From Larkinella humicola (GTDB taxonomy: Bacteria > Bacteroidota > Bacteroidia > Cytophagales > Spirosomataceae): a stretch of DNA of 64,000 nucleotides. The notes beneath the pieces are model-generated. The model was not told where the DNA came from. It did not search any database and saw nothing but the letters and a program-made list of their open reading frames with translations. Made by a program: the position numbers and the translations under genes. Below, piece after piece: positions 50,276 through 59,509 of this stretch. The stretch spans positions 620,001-684,000 of the forward strand of contig NZ_VTWS01000002.1 of the NCBI RefSeq assembly GCF_008727875.1. Reading direction: 5' to 3'. Each line of letters starts with the position of its first letter. Within the stretch, counting starts at the first letter, position 1.

Positions 50276-50659
50276 TTACTGTCGCTGCTTCTTCCGCATT
50301 AAATAGATGAATTGTTTGTATGAATCGCCAGGGTCATGCATTACCTGGAATGAAACCACCTCCCATCCGTTTTTTGCGACATAGTTAACGGCTTGCATAA
50401 TCGTACCGAAACGCTCAGTATACTTACCTAATGAATCGATCTGGCGAAGTTCCCAATAGGCACTTCGCTGGAAATTAACTTGCCCGTAATCAATATAGAT
50501 GTCGATTTTGTCTTTGGTCATCCCGGTACGATGTACACAAACCAACTGACAATATTGAACATCCAGGCTATTGACATCGACCCGGTTGACCATCAGTTGT
50601 GCCGCTGTCTTTGTCGTGAGTACAAACAAAAAAAGCAGTGTGCTTAAAATCCTCATCAT
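50276..50659 (-). CDS. Small secreted hypothetical protein
   Basis: 127 residues, ATG at 50659 (or 50656), with a signal peptide (MMRILSTLLFLFVLTTKTAAQ). The mature part (YCQLVCVHRTGMTKDKIDIYIDYG ... YTERFGTIMQAVNYVAKNGWEVVSFQVM) has the DYG ... AVNYVAKNGWEVV pattern of small Bacteroidota proteins with an alpha-beta fold, but I cannot name a family. Two cysteines lie close together (CQLVC). Downstream of the aminotransferase-like gene region, no operon partner visible. Confidence 0.75.
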   Translation of the reverse strand: MMRILSTLLFLFVLTTKTAAQLMVNRVDVNSLDVQYCQLVCVHRTGMTKDKIDIYIDYGQVNFQRSAYWELRQIDSLGKYTERFGTIMQAVNYVAKNGWEVVSFQVMHDPGDSYKQFIYLMRKKQRQ

Positions 50660-50712
50660 GGCGGTTTAGTTACTTGCTACACCAAAGCAATACCACCGAC
50701 AAAGATAGCGGA

Positions 50713-52026
50713 TCAGCTCTTCTTTTGTTTCGTTGCCAGATTTTGTTTTCCCGCCAGTTCGGTAATGGCCACCACCAGCCGATCGAGGTCTTTGGGCGAT
50801 GTGTAGACGTGGGGCGTCACGCGAACTCCGTCGACGGGTCCGAGGATAATGGGTACCGTATGGATTTTGTACGTTTCCAGAAGCTGTTTCTCCAGTTCGG
50901 GACCAGCCATTCCGCTGATGCCGACAACGGCCAGCGCACCGGCAAATTCCGGTTTGAGCGAGGTGAATAATTTGACGCCGGAAATATCCTTTACTTTTTC
51001 GGCCCAGTAGTTTTTCAGGTAATGCAAACGCGCAAATTTCCGGGCCGCTCCGATGCCCAGTTGAAAATCGACCGCCGTGCCTATGGCCATTTCGGCGGCA
51101 AACGAACGCGTTCCGAGCGACTCGAATTTCCGGATGTCCGGCCCGTCGGGTTCAGGACTGGACAGCAACGCCCAGACGTTTTTGATTTTCTCCTTCTGAA
51201 TATACATCATACCGCTGCCGAAAGGCGCACTGAGCCATTTGTGCAGGCTGGTCGCGTAATAATCGCAGCCCAGTTCCGGGATTTTGTAGTCGAGGTGGGC
51301 AAAGCTGTGGGCGCCGTCGCAAATGACTTCAATGCCCTGCTTGTGCGCCAGATCTGCAATCTTCCGAACCGGCATGATCTGCCCGGTCCAGTTGACGACG
51401 TGGGTGACGTGAACCACTTTGGTTTTGCTGGTAATGGCGCCGGCGTATTGCCGCACCAGGTCCTCATCGTTTTCGGAAGGCAGTTTCAGGTCGAGCCAGA
51501 CGAGTTTGATGCCATCGCGTTTTTCCCGCTGTTTCCAGGCATTCATCATGTTCGGATAATCCTGCTTTGCCAGCACCACCTCGTCGCCCGGTTTCAGCGT
51601 CAGCCCGAAAATGATCGTGTTCAGGCCTTCCGTCGCATTGCGGTTGATGGCCAGTTCGTCCGGTGAGCAACCCGCCAGATCGGCCAGTTTGGCCCGCAGC
51701 GACTCCCGCCCCTGATCCAGAATCCGCCACATGTAATAGCTGGGGGCTTCGTTGCAATACTGATAAAACCGGATGTGGGCGTCCTGAACCGTTTTTGGCT
51801 GCGGACTGACCCCGCCATTGTTCAGGTTCAGAATGTTGGGCGAAACCGTATACTCGGCTTTGATCCACGACCAGTAGTCTTCGTCCTGCGCAATCTGCTG
51901 CGGGCTTCCCGGTTTTTGAAGTCGCTGAAAAGCCGTGCGGGTCGATTCAGTCAGGAAATCAGGTAAAACGAGGGGCGTAGCGGCTGCTGCGCCCAGTTGG
52001 CGGAAGAAGGTACGGCGGGTAGACAC
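50713..52026 (-). CDS. Class V-aminotransferase-fold PLP enzyme with Tat signal (isopenicillin N epimerase-like)
   Basis: About 437 residues from GTG 52026. I choose this start because the Tat-type signal begins there (STRRTFFRQLGAAAATPLVLPDF); an ATG at 52089 would place 21 extra residues before it. The PLP fold is visible: NRNATEGLNTIIFGL, EVVLAKQDYPNMMNAWKQ, VICDGAHSFAHLDYKIPELGCDYYATSLHKWL (the Lys of SLHKWL holds PLP, about 265) and FGSGMMYI. Enzymes of this kind are isopenicillin N epimerase/cysteine desulfurase-like, but the reaction here is unknown. Export via Tat would place it in the periplasm. Confidence 0.85.
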   Translation of the reverse strand: MSTRRTFFRQLGAAAATPLVLPDFLTESTRTAFQRLQKPGSPQQIAQDEDYWSWIKAEYTVSPNILNLNNGGVSPQPKTVQDAHIRFYQYCNEAPSYYMWRILDQGRESLRAKLADLAGCSPDELAINRNATEGLNTIIFGLTLKPGDEVVLAKQDYPNMMNAWKQREKRDGIKLVWLDLKLPSENDEDLVRQYAGAITSKTKVVHVTHVVNWTGQIMPVRKIADLAHKQGIEVICDGAHSFAHLDYKIPELGCDYYATSLHKWLSAPFGSGMMYIQKEKIKNVWALLSSPEPDGPDIRKFESLGTRSFAAEMAIGTAVDFQLGIGAARKFARLHYLKNYWAEKVKDISGVKLFTSLKPEFAGALAVVGISGMAGPELEKQLLETYKIHTVPIILGPVDGVRVTPHVYTSPKDLDRLVVAITELAGKQNLATKQKKS

Positions 52027-52212
52027 TGTGGTCAGGAGGGAATATGGCGTTTGAACCACAAGGTATAAATAAAATTGCCATTTTCGCATTTACACCAAAG
52101 AATATCAAACTAAATCCCCATAATGTCTACTTTTCTTCCGCATGTGTCGATCAAATAGTATACAATCAATGATGAAAGGGTAACTACGCACTTCCGGCAG
52201 AGGGGATGTGGA

Positions 52213-52240
52213 AACTACGCGATTTTCAAATTGCGTAGTT
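52213..52240. promoter_or_regulatory. Inverted repeat AACTACGC..GCGTAGTT, candidate operator
   Basis: AACTACGC (52213-52220) and GCGTAGTT (52233-52240) flank a 12-nt AT-rich spacer, and a further direct AACTACGC copy lies at 52183. They are in the divergent gap between the aminotransferase-like gene and the small secreted-protein gene. Operator function is inferred only from position. Confidence 0.4.
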
Positions 52241-52269
52241 GTGCGCTAAAAGAGCTACCCCGGTCGCCC

Positions 52270-52277
52270 TACCTTTG
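52270..52277 (+). promoter_or_regulatory. Bacteroidota -7 promoter element TACCTTTG
   Basis: TACCTTTG fits the TAnnTTTG -7 consensus and lies 57 bp before the ATG of the gene at 52334. The expected -33 TTTG is not clear at the usual distance, so this is a weak promoter call. Confidence 0.4.
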
Positions 52278-52333
52278 TAAAGTCGAATCTGACATATCCA
52301 CACCATTGATACAATTCTAGTCGCAACAAACTA

Positions 52334-52681
52334 ATGAAAACGGTCTTGATAATCAGTACACTCTGCCTCGCCCTGGCAATCACTTTACGGGCTTCGGGTC
52401 AGAAAAAAATTACGCTCAAACAAACGCTGGAACAACAGATTGCCTCATACGTATTGTATCCGGAGATCTTGCAACAGCTCGACAATGAAGATTTCGTTGT
52501 CATCAAATTCCGGGTCGATGGCGAACAACGGCTGGCCGATTTGCGGATTTCCAGCGGTGACAACAAAAGCCTGAATGCCACGCTGATTAAGCAACTGATG
52601 GGCAAAAAAGTATTTTTAACCGAGCCAAACTCCAACGAAAATCAGGAATACCTGGCCAAGGTTCGCATTCGCCTGATCTAA
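52334..52681 (+). CDS. Small secreted hypothetical protein
   Basis: 115 residues with signal peptide (MKTVLIISTLCLALAITLRASGQ). The mature part starts KKITLKQTLEQQIASYVLYPEILQQLDNEDFV and continues VIKFRVDGEQRLADLRISSGD, a pattern like the small secreted TonB_C-like proteins of Bacteroidota (sequence P-x-x-L followed by VVIKFRVD). Function unknown. Isolated plus-strand gene with two hairpins after it (52709-52807), convergent to the Prc protease gene. Confidence 0.7.
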   Translation: MKTVLIISTLCLALAITLRASGQKKITLKQTLEQQIASYVLYPEILQQLDNEDFVVIKFRVDGEQRLADLRISSGDNKSLNATLIKQLMGKKVFLTEPNSNENQEYLAKVRIRLI

Positions 52682-52708
52682 CACACTACCTGTCCTCTAC
52701 CAAAAACG

Positions 52709-52740
52709 CCGACGGCCCCGGAGAAATCCGGGGTCGTCGG
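52709..52740. terminator. GC-rich hairpin, 14-bp stem
   Basis: ccgacggccccgga - gaaa - tccggggtcgtcgg pairs along 14 bp with one G-T pair. No T-run follows on the plus strand; an A-run precedes it, giving TTTTT on the minus strand. Could help terminate minus-strand transcription or form a stability hairpin. Confidence 0.55.
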
Positions 52741-52772
52741 TTCTACAACTGGGCTGCTGTCTTTTGGCATCA

Positions 52773-52807
52773 AAAAAACCGTATGGAGCTGATCCATACG
52801 GTTTTTT
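52773..52807. terminator. Bidirectional intrinsic terminator
   Basis: aaaaaaccgtatgg (52773-52786) and ccatacggtttttt (52794-52807) form a 14-bp stem with A-run and T-run on opposite sides. It can terminate both the plus-strand gene at 52334 and the minus-strand Prc protease gene at 52827. Confidence 0.85.
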
Positions 52808-52826
52808 ATTAGAGGAGAAGACTCCC

Positions 52827-54905
52827 TTACTGGGGATTCTTCGTAAAGGCAATGTAGTCGGCCAGTAACTTGCCACACTCATCGAGATACAGATCCTTCT
52901 TCGGTGCCTTGGCATCTTTCGAATCTTTGGCCGGTGTGGTCGAATCATTGGTTGCTACGGGTTCACCCGCCGAAGCACTGATCGACTTCCGGCGTTTTTC
53001 CGCTTCGTCGCGTTCTTTCTTGCGTTTCGACTCCTGGAGAGAGACGACCGTTTTCTCTTTGGCGCGTTTCAATTCAGCGAAATCAGCCATCAACTGTTTC
53101 ATGTCCGTATCCGACTTTAAACGCTGTTCGTAGCGTTCGCGGATCTTGGCAATGATCTTGTCGTCCAGGCTGCGGGTTACGTCAAAACGGGCTGAGGCAA
53201 TCTGATCCCAGGGCAACGCGCTGGGTTGTGAGCTTTCGCCGTATTCTTCCGCGCTGAACGCCGATGGCAACTCAATGTCCGGAGTCACGCCCTTGTGCTG
53301 GGTGCTGCTGCCGTTGATGCGGTAGAACTTGGCAATGGTCATTTTAACCTGTCCCACTTTCTCCGATTCTTTCAACCAGGTGTTCAAATCCACCATCGTC
53401 TGAACGGTGCCTTTCCCGTAGGTCTGGCTTCCAACGATCAGCCCGCGTTTGTAATCCTGAATGGCAGCCGCAAAAATTTCCGACGCCGACGCGCTGAAGC
53501 GGTTTACCATGACCGCCAGCGGACCATCATAGATGATCGACGGATCGGGATCGGTCTGTACTTCAATGTCGCCCTGTGCTTCTTTCACCTGCACCACCGG
53601 TCCGCGTGAAATGAACAAACCGGTCAACGTAATGGCTTCGGTCAGCGATCCTCCGCCGTTGTCGCGCAAATCCACCACAACACCGTCTACTTTTTCAGCT
53701 TTCAGCTCGTTCAAAAACTTCTGAACATCGCCGGTCGTGCTGGCAAAGCCTTCTTCGCGTTTGCGGGCCCCTTCAAAATCGCGATAGAAAACCGGAATGG
53801 TAATAACGCCCAGTTTGTATTTCTTCTGGTTCTGCGTGACTTCGATCACTTCCTTCTTCGCCCGTTGCTCTTCCAGTTTGATTTTTTCACGCACCAGCCG
53901 AATCTCTTTCGGGGGAGCACCGGTGATGGCATCATTCGACTGAATTTGCAGACGAACCGTTGTGCCTTTAGGGCCTTTGATCAGCTTAACGGCGTCGTCA
54001 ACCTGATAGCCAACGATGTTGACGACCTGGCCTTCACCCTGCGCCACACCCACAATCTTGTCGCCTTTCGACAACAGCTTGCTTTTGAATGCCGGCCCGC
54101 CGGGAACAATGTCAGAAATCTTGATGTAGTCGCCATCTTCCTGCAACAAGGCACCAATGCCTTCCAGCGATGCGCTCATTTCCTGATTGAAACGGTCGGC
54201 TGAGCGGGGTGACATGTAGTTGGTGTGCGGATCGAGCGATTCGGCAAACGAGTTCATGTAAATCTGAAACACGTCTTCGGCTTTGATCCGGTTCATGTAG
54301 CGGTCGAGGTTTTTATACCGCGACTTCATGCTGTTGACCACCGACGTATCGGCTTTTCCGGTCAGCTTCAGTTCCAGCGACTGGTTTTTCAGCAGTTTGC
54401 GCCACAGATCGTTCTGATCTTCGATGCTTTTGGGCCAGTTGGCTTTTTCGCGATCGGTATTGAAGGTTTCGTCCACCGTAAAATCGAACGGTTTTACGAA
54501 ATTCTCCTGAACAAATTTATTGCGCTCCTGGTAGCGTTTCCGGAACACATTGTAGATGTCGTAAGCGGCCGTTAATTCGCCGTTGATCAACTGATCATCA
54601 ATGTTGTTGCGGTATTTCTCGAATGAATTGACGTCGGAGGCCAGAAAATAGGCTTTGTTTCCGTCCAGTTCCTTGAGGTAATTATCAAAAACGACCGACG
54701 ACAGGGAGTCGTTCAGCCGTACCTTGCGGTAGTGGTGGGTCGTCAGCAAACGCGCGACCAGTTGTTCAACATGTTCCTGCGATACCGACGGTTTTAAATC
54801 ATCAGCGCTTGGGGGGGGCAGCGGTACGGCTGACATCCCTGCTTGTGGACCCGGCTGAAGACTTAGCATCAGCACCGGTACTAACGTAATGAGATACTTT
54901 CTCAT
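52827..54905 (-). CDS. prc: Tail-specific (carboxy-terminal processing) protease, S41 family
   Basis: 692 residues with signal peptide (about 1-25). Order of domains: N-terminal helical domain (LLTTHHYRKVRLNDSLSS ... FSEKYRN-like), a PDZ domain (about 245-325, GIGALLQEDGDYIKISDIVPGGPAFKSKL), the S41 core with the catalytic Ser in NRFSASASEIFAAAIQDY and Lys in TYGKGTVQTMVDL, and a C-terminal DUF3340-type domain rich in Lys/Arg. This is the Prc/Tsp type, a periplasmic protease that degrades or matures proteins from the C-terminus. Full length. Confidence 0.94.
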   Translation of the reverse strand: MRKYLITLVPVLMLSLQPGPQAGMSAVPLPPPSADDLKPSVSQEHVEQLVARLLTTHHYRKVRLNDSLSSVVFDNYLKELDGNKAYFLASDVNSFEKYRNNIDDQLINGELTAAYDIYNVFRKRYQERNKFVQENFVKPFDFTVDETFNTDREKANWPKSIEDQNDLWRKLLKNQSLELKLTGKADTSVVNSMKSRYKNLDRYMNRIKAEDVFQIYMNSFAESLDPHTNYMSPRSADRFNQEMSASLEGIGALLQEDGDYIKISDIVPGGPAFKSKLLSKGDKIVGVAQGEGQVVNIVGYQVDDAVKLIKGPKGTTVRLQIQSNDAITGAPPKEIRLVREKIKLEEQRAKKEVIEVTQNQKKYKLGVITIPVFYRDFEGARKREEGFASTTGDVQKFLNELKAEKVDGVVVDLRDNGGGSLTEAITLTGLFISRGPVVQVKEAQGDIEVQTDPDPSIIYDGPLAVMVNRFSASASEIFAAAIQDYKRGLIVGSQTYGKGTVQTMVDLNTWLKESEKVGQVKMTIAKFYRINGSSTQHKGVTPDIELPSAFSAEEYGESSQPSALPWDQIASARFDVTRSLDDKIIAKIRERYEQRLKSDTDMKQLMADFAELKRAKEKTVVSLQESKRKKERDEAEKRRKSISASAGEPVATNDSTTPAKDSKDAKAPKKDLYLDECGKLLADYIAFTKNPQ

Positions 54906-54949
54906 GTTCCCCTTTTATGATTAATGTAGCACCACTCTTTAACTTAAAA

Positions 54950-55084
54950 GCTGAATGGCTGAAAATGGTTTAGATGGTTCATTAAATGGCTATGCAGTTT
55001 CATCCATTCACCAAGTGATTAACCCTTTTCAGCCCTTGAACCGTCCACCGGCTTCAACCATTTAACAATTTTTAACCATTCAGC
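54950..55084. repeat. Imperfect long inverted repeat GCTGAATGG / CCATTCAGC
   Basis: gctgaatgg (54950-54958) pairs with ccattcagc (55076-55084), and the interior aaaatggtttagatggtt and aaccatttaacaattttt also resemble each other in inverse orientation (about three quarters of positions). It fills the gap between the Prc and FKBP genes (same strand). Confidence 0.5.
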
Positions 55085-55094
55085 CAATCACTGA

Positions 55095-55844
55095 TTACTT
55101 CTTCACAATTTCAAGCAATTCAATATCAAAAACAAGCGTCGAGTTGGGCCCGATCTGGGGGCCGGTTCCCTGGGGGCCATAGGCCAGCGACGAAGGAATA
55201 AACAGTTTCCATTTCGAGCCCACCGGCATCAGCTGAAGCGCTTCGCTCCACCCCTGAATGACCTGATTGACCGGTATTTCGAGGGGTTGCCCCCGTTCAA
55301 CGGAGCTGTCAAAAACCGTTCCGTCGATCAATCGACCCGTGTAATGTGCTTTAACGGTATCGGTGGTCATCGGTTTGGGGCCGGTTCCCTCCTTCACGAT
55401 TTCGTATTGCAACCCGCTGGCCGTCGTCTGTACGCCCGGTTTCTTTTTATTCTCCGTTAAAAACTGTTCGCCTATCTTTTTGTTGGCATCGGCTTTGGCC
55501 GACCGTTCACGCTGGAAAAACGCTCCAATGATCTGGTTAGCCTGCTCCGGTGCAATCTGCATATTCTGCGACTGGAGTGCATCCTGCAACGCTTTCGTAA
55601 TGGCTTTGATGTTCGCATTACCGAGATTCTGCTGTTTCAGACCCAATCCCACATTCACGCCAATGCTATAACTAACGGAGTCGATGGCATTGTTTAATTT
55701 TAGTGGGGAAGAGGCTCCCGCAACGGCAGCCGCCGGTGCTTTGGGTTTGGGCTTAGCGGCCGGCTTTTTCGTTTGAGCCACTACCTGACCCGTTACCAAT
55801 ACAGCCGACAGCAGGCCGGCTAAAGTCCATTGTTTAATCGTCAT
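55095..55844 (-). CDS. FKBP-type peptidyl-prolyl cis-trans isomerase (FkpA/Mip-like)
   Basis: 249 residues with signal peptide (about 1-23). After a Lys/Pro/Ala-rich stretch (KKPAAKPKPKAPAAAVAGA) comes an N-terminal FKBP dimerisation domain (about 45-130, SYSIGVNVGLGLKQQ ... ANQIIGAFFQRE) and the FKBP catalytic domain (about 150-249, VKAHYTGRLIDGTVFDSS, IQGWSEALQLMPVGSKWKLFIPSSLAYG). It assists periplasmic or outer-membrane protein folding. Minus strand, upstream of prc; the two may be co-transcribed across the repeat. Confidence 0.93.
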   Translation of the reverse strand: MTIKQWTLAGLLSAVLVTGQVVAQTKKPAAKPKPKAPAAAVAGASSPLKLNNAIDSVSYSIGVNVGLGLKQQNLGNANIKAITKALQDALQSQNMQIAPEQANQIIGAFFQRERSAKADANKKIGEQFLTENKKKPGVQTTASGLQYEIVKEGTGPKPMTTDTVKAHYTGRLIDGTVFDSSVERGQPLEIPVNQVIQGWSEALQLMPVGSKWKLFIPSSLAYGPQGTGPQIGPNSTLVFDIELLEIVKK

Positions 55845-56300
55845 GTGTAAGAGACAAAAGTTGTATTCAAAAAGTGCTTAAGCTGAAAACGTAAAGATGT
55901 AGGTCAAAAGTTTGGCAATAGCAGGATTTAATGAAACAAATTATTGATGAATGGTGCCAGGCAGGGGTCAGTGGAGACCACCGGGATGGGTAATTCGGTC
56001 CATCCTGGACAGGAGTTTCTGACGACGAATTACTCACAACTCACTAAAGTAAAAAACAAATGGCAGGATCTCAACAAGCGGAGTTCAAATAGTGTACTTT
56101 TTTTCGGGCAACCCCGGCTTTCCGGTTAAAATGCGATTAATACCGGTTCCGTCCACTTTATGAAATAATGAACGCCCGATTCTTAGAAAAGTATAAACTT
56201 TGCCAACGAATTTTCTTGATAACGTCTGTTTTAGTGAAATTTAGTGCGTAACTTTGCACCCGAATTCTTAGAACCATCATAAAACGATTCTTCCACTCAT
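55845..56300. other. 456-bp intergenic region before atpA
   Basis: Divergent gap between the FKBP gene and atpA. It contains the atpA promoter candidate at 56228-56256. Short ORFs in this stretch lack homology and cross the repeats of the region, so I call no gene. No RNA gene was recognised. Confidence 0.5.
56228..56256 (+). promoter_or_regulatory. Candidate atpA promoter (TAACTTTG -7 element)
   Basis: TAACTTTG at 56249-56256 matches the Bacteroidota -7 consensus TAnnTTTG. A T-rich TTTT at about 56229 lies at about the right distance for a -33 element. It is 45 bp before the atpA start codon. A weaker TATAAACTTTG at 56191-56201 lies further upstream. Confidence 0.6.
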
Positions 56301-57878
56301 ATGGTATCAGTTAGACCCGACGAGGTTTCGGCCATTCTCCGGGAACAGCTATCGAACTCCAGAACCACCGCCGAACTCGAGGAAATCGGTACGGTGTTGC
56401 AAATTGGTGACGGAGTAGCCCGCATTTACGGACTGTCAAAAGTCCAGGCCGGTGAATTGCTGGTGTTTGAAAACGGATTGCAGGCATTAGCCCTGAACCT
56501 CGAAGAAGACAACGTCGGAACCGTATTGCTGGGTGACTACAGCGAAATTAAAGAAGGTGCCACGGTGAAGCGTACGAATCAGATTGCCTATGTCAACGTT
56601 GGTGAAGGTATTCTGGGTCGGGTTGTCAACACGCTTGGTATCCCCATCGACGGTTTAGGCCCCATTGTTGGCGAAACGTTTGCTATGCCGCTGGAGCGCA
56701 AAGCCCCGGGGGTTATCTTCCGCCAGCCCGTAACCGAACCGCTGCAAACCGGTATTAAATCCATCGACGCCATGATCCCCATCGGTCGGGGACAGCGCGA
56801 GCTGATCATTGGTGACCGCCAGACGGGTAAAACCGCCGTAGCCATCGACACCATCATCAATCAGAAAGAATTTTACGACAAAGGTCAGCCTGTATTCTGT
56901 ATCTACGTGGCCTGTGGTCAGAAAGCCTCCACCGTTAAGCAGGTGGAAGCCACCCTGCGCCGGGCCGGAGCCATGGACTATACGGTCATTGTAGCCGCTC
57001 CCGCAGCCGATCCGTCGCCGATGCAGTTCTTTGCACCTTTTACCGGTGCCGCCATTGGTGAGTACTTCCGGGATACGGGTCGTCCGGCCCTGGTAGTCTA
57101 TGACGATTTGTCGAAACAAGCCGTTGCCTACCGTGAGGTGTCGCTGCTGCTGCGTCGTCCTCCGGGACGGGAAGCCTATCCGGGTGACGTTTTCTACCTG
57201 CACAGCCGTCTGCTGGAACGGGCCGCCAAAATTATCAATAACGACGCCATTGCCGCCACCATGAACGACCTGCCGCCGTCTCTGACGGGCAAGGTTAAAG
57301 GAGGTGGTTCGCTGACGGCTCTGCCGATCATCGAAACCCAGGCCGGTGACGTTTCTGCCTATATTCCGACGAACGTAATTTCGATTACCGACGGACAGAT
57401 CTTCCTGGAAACCAACCTCTTCAACTCCGGTATCCGCCCCGCCATCAACGTCGGTATCTCGGTATCGCGGGTGGGTGGTAATGCCCAGATCAAGTCGATG
57501 AAGAAAGTGGCCGGTACGTTGAAACTGGATCAGGCGCAGTTCCGCGAACTGGAAGCCTTCGCCAAGTTCGGTTCGGATCTGGATGCGTCGACGAAACTGA
57601 CCATCGAACGGGGTCGGCGGAACCAGGAAATCCTGAAACAACCGCAGTATTCGCCGGTATTGGTAGAGCACCAGGTGGCCATCATCCTGGCCTCAACCAA
57701 CGGTTTCCTCGATAAAGTGCCGGTCAACCGGGTTAAAGAGTTTGAATCCGAATTCACGATGCTATTGACAACGCAATACCAGGATACGCTGGATCTGCTC
57801 CGCGCCGGGAAACTGGACGACAACATCATCGGCGTCATCAAGAAAGTTGCCACGGAATTAGCAGTTCGTTACGCATAA
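56301..57878 (+). CDS. atpA: ATP synthase F1 subunit alpha
   Basis: 525 residues, full length. N-terminal beta-barrel domain (about 1-95), nucleotide-binding domain with Walker A GDRQTGKT (about 172-179) and the family stretch [34 protein letters not shown], plus [13 protein letters not shown] containing the arginine that completes the catalytic site. It is the non-catalytic partner of beta in F1, on the cytoplasmic side of the inner membrane. Followed by atpG, 111 bp downstream. The delta, b, c, a and beta genes are not in view next to it. Confidence 0.97.
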   Translation: MVSVRPDEVSAILREQLSNSRTTAELEEIGTVLQIGDGVARIYGLSKVQAGELLVFENGLQALALNLEEDNVGTVLLGDYSEIKEGATVKRTNQIAYVNVGEGILGRVVNTLGIPIDGLGPIVGETFAMPLERKAPGVIFRQPVTEPLQTGIKSIDAMIPIGRGQRELIIGDRQTGKTAVAIDTIINQKEFYDKGQPVFCIYVACGQKASTVKQVEATLRRAGAMDYTVIVAAPAADPSPMQFFAPFTGAAIGEYFRDTGRPALVVYDDLSKQAVAYREVSLLLRRPPGREAYPGDVFYLHSRLLERAAKIINNDAIAATMNDLPPSLTGKVKGGGSLTALPIIETQAGDVSAYIPTNVISITDGQIFLETNLFNSGIRPAINVGISVSRVGGNAQIKSMKKVAGTLKLDQAQFRELEAFAKFGSDLDASTKLTIERGRRNQEILKQPQYSPVLVEHQVAIILASTNGFLDKVPVNRVKEFESEFTMLLTTQYQDTLDLLRAGKLDDNIIGVIKKVATELAVRYA

Positions 57879-57989
57879 CGTTTAGATACTCAGGAGTTCA
57901 GATCGTTGAAAGTGCGGAACTAATCGTCCCGGAGACCCCGGCTGATTATTTCCCGGCTTTCAACGATCACCGCTCCACAACCAAAGACA

Positions 57990-58877
57990 ATGGCCTCACT
58001 AAAAGAAGTACGAAGCCGGATTACCTCTATTATCTCGACGCAGCAGATCACCAAAGCCATGAAAATGGTGGCTGCGGCCAAACTGCGCCGGGCACAGGAC
58101 AACATCATCCAGATGCGGCCGTATGCCCGAAAACTGAGTGAAATGCTCAGCACCGTCGCGGCTGGTGCCGAACTGGCGGGCGAAAGTCCATACAACCAGG
58201 TTCGTCCGATCGAACGGGTCCTGCTGATCGTGGTAACCTCGGATCGGGGTCTGGCGGGAGCCTTTAACACCAACGTTGTCAAGGAAGCGCTGGTTTTGAT
58301 CAATGAACGCTACGCCGAGCAAAACCGCCGGGGTAACGTTGAAATTCTGGCCATTGGTAAAAAAGGAGCCGAAGCTTTTCAACGCCGGGGATATAAGGTC
58401 AATACCAACTTTGTCGATACCTTTCTGTCGCTGAGTTTTGCCAAAGTCCGGGCGGCAGCCGAAGAGGTGATGGCGGCTTTCACGGCGGGTCAGTACGACC
58501 GCGTAGACGTCGTCTTCAACGAGTTCAAAAACGTGGCGACGCAGGTGATCCGCTCCGAGCAGTTTCTGCCCATCGTTTCGGCAGCAACGCATTCCGCTAC
58601 GAAGGCGAACAACGTCAACTATCTTTTTGAGCCTTCGGAAGAAGAAATCATTACGGAGCTGATTCCGAAAACGCTGAAAATTCAGTTGTACAAAGCCGTT
58701 CTGGAATCCAATGCTTCGGAACATGGCGCGCGGATGACGGCCATGGACAAGGCCACGGAAAATGCCGGGGAACTGCTGAAAGAACTCAAGCTGGTTTACA
58801 ACCGGACCCGTCAGGCAGCCATTACAAAAGAAATTCTCGAAATCGTTGGTGGAGCCGAAGCACTGGCACAACAATAG
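57990..58877 (+). CDS. atpG: ATP synthase F1 subunit gamma
   Basis: 295 residues. N-terminal coiled-coil start MASLKEVRSRITSIISTQQITKAMKMVAAAKL, the central SDRGLAGAFNTNV motif (about 82-94) and the C-terminal helix MTAMDKATENAGELLKELKLVYNRTRQAAIT are all typical. Gamma is the rotor shaft linking F1 and Fo. The Rossmann-like region between the helices is somewhat variable, as usual. Terminator directly after. Confidence 0.97.
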   Translation: MASLKEVRSRITSIISTQQITKAMKMVAAAKLRRAQDNIIQMRPYARKLSEMLSTVAAGAELAGESPYNQVRPIERVLLIVVTSDRGLAGAFNTNVVKEALVLINERYAEQNRRGNVEILAIGKKGAEAFQRRGYKVNTNFVDTFLSLSFAKVRAAAEEVMAAFTAGQYDRVDVVFNEFKNVATQVIRSEQFLPIVSAATHSATKANNVNYLFEPSEEEIITELIPKTLKIQLYKAVLESNASEHGARMTAMDKATENAGELLKELKLVYNRTRQAAITKEILEIVGGAEALAQQ

Positions 58878-58897
58878 CAAATAAGAAACCGATACAG

Positions 58898-58928
58898 AAC
58901 CCCCGTTGTGTGATCCGCAACGGGGGTT
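58898..58928 (+). terminator. Intrinsic terminator after atpG
   Basis: AACCCCCGTTG (58898-58908) pairs with CAACGGGGGTT (58918-58928), an 11-bp stem with a 9-nt loop, followed by tcttttttat. A strong Rho-independent terminator of the atpA-atpG unit. Confidence 0.9.
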
Positions 58929-59058
58929 TCTTTTTTATAGCTTCGCAACATTCGAACCGTACCCATACGAAAGAACCGGTTTCATTATTGTGGTAACTTT
59001 ATAAATCCACTCACAGCGACAAATTGCCTTTCTGCCCATAACTCCCTTACGGTTTTCC

Positions 59059-59092
59059 GTGAAAATTTATCTTTAAGCCCGTTAATTTTCAC
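59059..59092. promoter_or_regulatory. Inverted repeat GTGAAAATT..AATTTTCAC before the Zn-ribbon gene
   Basis: Nine-base arms 59059-59067 and 59084-59092 flank TATCTTTA, a near match to the -7 element TAnnTTTG. The start codon follows at 59112. Looks like a promoter overlapped by an operator; low certainty. Confidence 0.35.
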
Positions 59093-59111
59093 ACCACAAA
59101 CCGTATTCTCC

Positions 59112-59387
59112 ATGACCGTTGAACATGAAATTGCCAACCGGTATTCCTGTGCAAAATGCCAAAACCGTGAAGTGTATATCAAGCGGATTGCTACTACCGG
59201 AACGGGCCTGTCCCGTATTTTCGACATCGAGCACAACGTGTTTATAGCGTGTTCGTGTGCAAGATGCAGTTATACCGAGTTTATAACCCGGAAATTCTGG
59301 AGGGAAAAGACAATTTGGGGGCCGTCCTTGATTTACTATTTGGCTGATAACCAAATATTTGCTTATAATCCTACGATCTATTCATGA
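59112..59387 (+). CDS. Small zinc-ribbon nucleic-acid-binding protein
   Basis: 91 residues. Two Cys pairs (CAKC and CARC, about 13-16 and 56-59) make a zinc ribbon, separated by the typical IATTGTGLSRIFDIEHNVFIACSC stretch. This fits the family of single-domain Zn-ribbon proteins with the TTGTGLSRLFDIQ pattern (COG3478/Pfam PF09855 type, as I remember). Their exact function is unknown. Single gene with its own candidate promoter. Confidence 0.85.
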   Translation: MTVEHEIANRYSCAKCQNREVYIKRIATTGTGLSRIFDIEHNVFIACSCARCSYTEFITRKFWREKTIWGPSLIYYLADNQIFAYNPTIYS

Positions 59388-59451
59388 ATTGATCGTCCGG
59401 GAAATCATTCTTTTTCAAAAAAAATCAGGAATCTTGAAACATTTTTCCAAG

Positions 59452-59481
59452 ATTAAATGTATTAACATTAAATGTATTAAC
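59452..59481. repeat. Tandem duplication of a 15-bp AT-rich unit upstream of the YceI gene
   Basis: attaaatgtattaac occurs twice in direct succession (59452-59466, 59467-59481), followed by a partial third copy attattaac. It lies 28 bp before the start codon of the YceI gene at 59510 and overlaps its likely promoter. Confidence 0.7.
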
Positions 59482-59509
59482 ATTATTAACCAAAAATAAA
59501 AAGACAATC

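Noticed and set aside
55944-56129. Small ORF in the gap before atpA
   Set aside because: No homology, atypical composition, and it lies in a likely regulatory region.
56655-57671. Long minus-strand open frame opposite atpA (338 codons)
   Set aside because: It mirrors a highly conserved atpA sequence, has low-complexity composition with many Arg/Gly/Gln and no recognisable domain.
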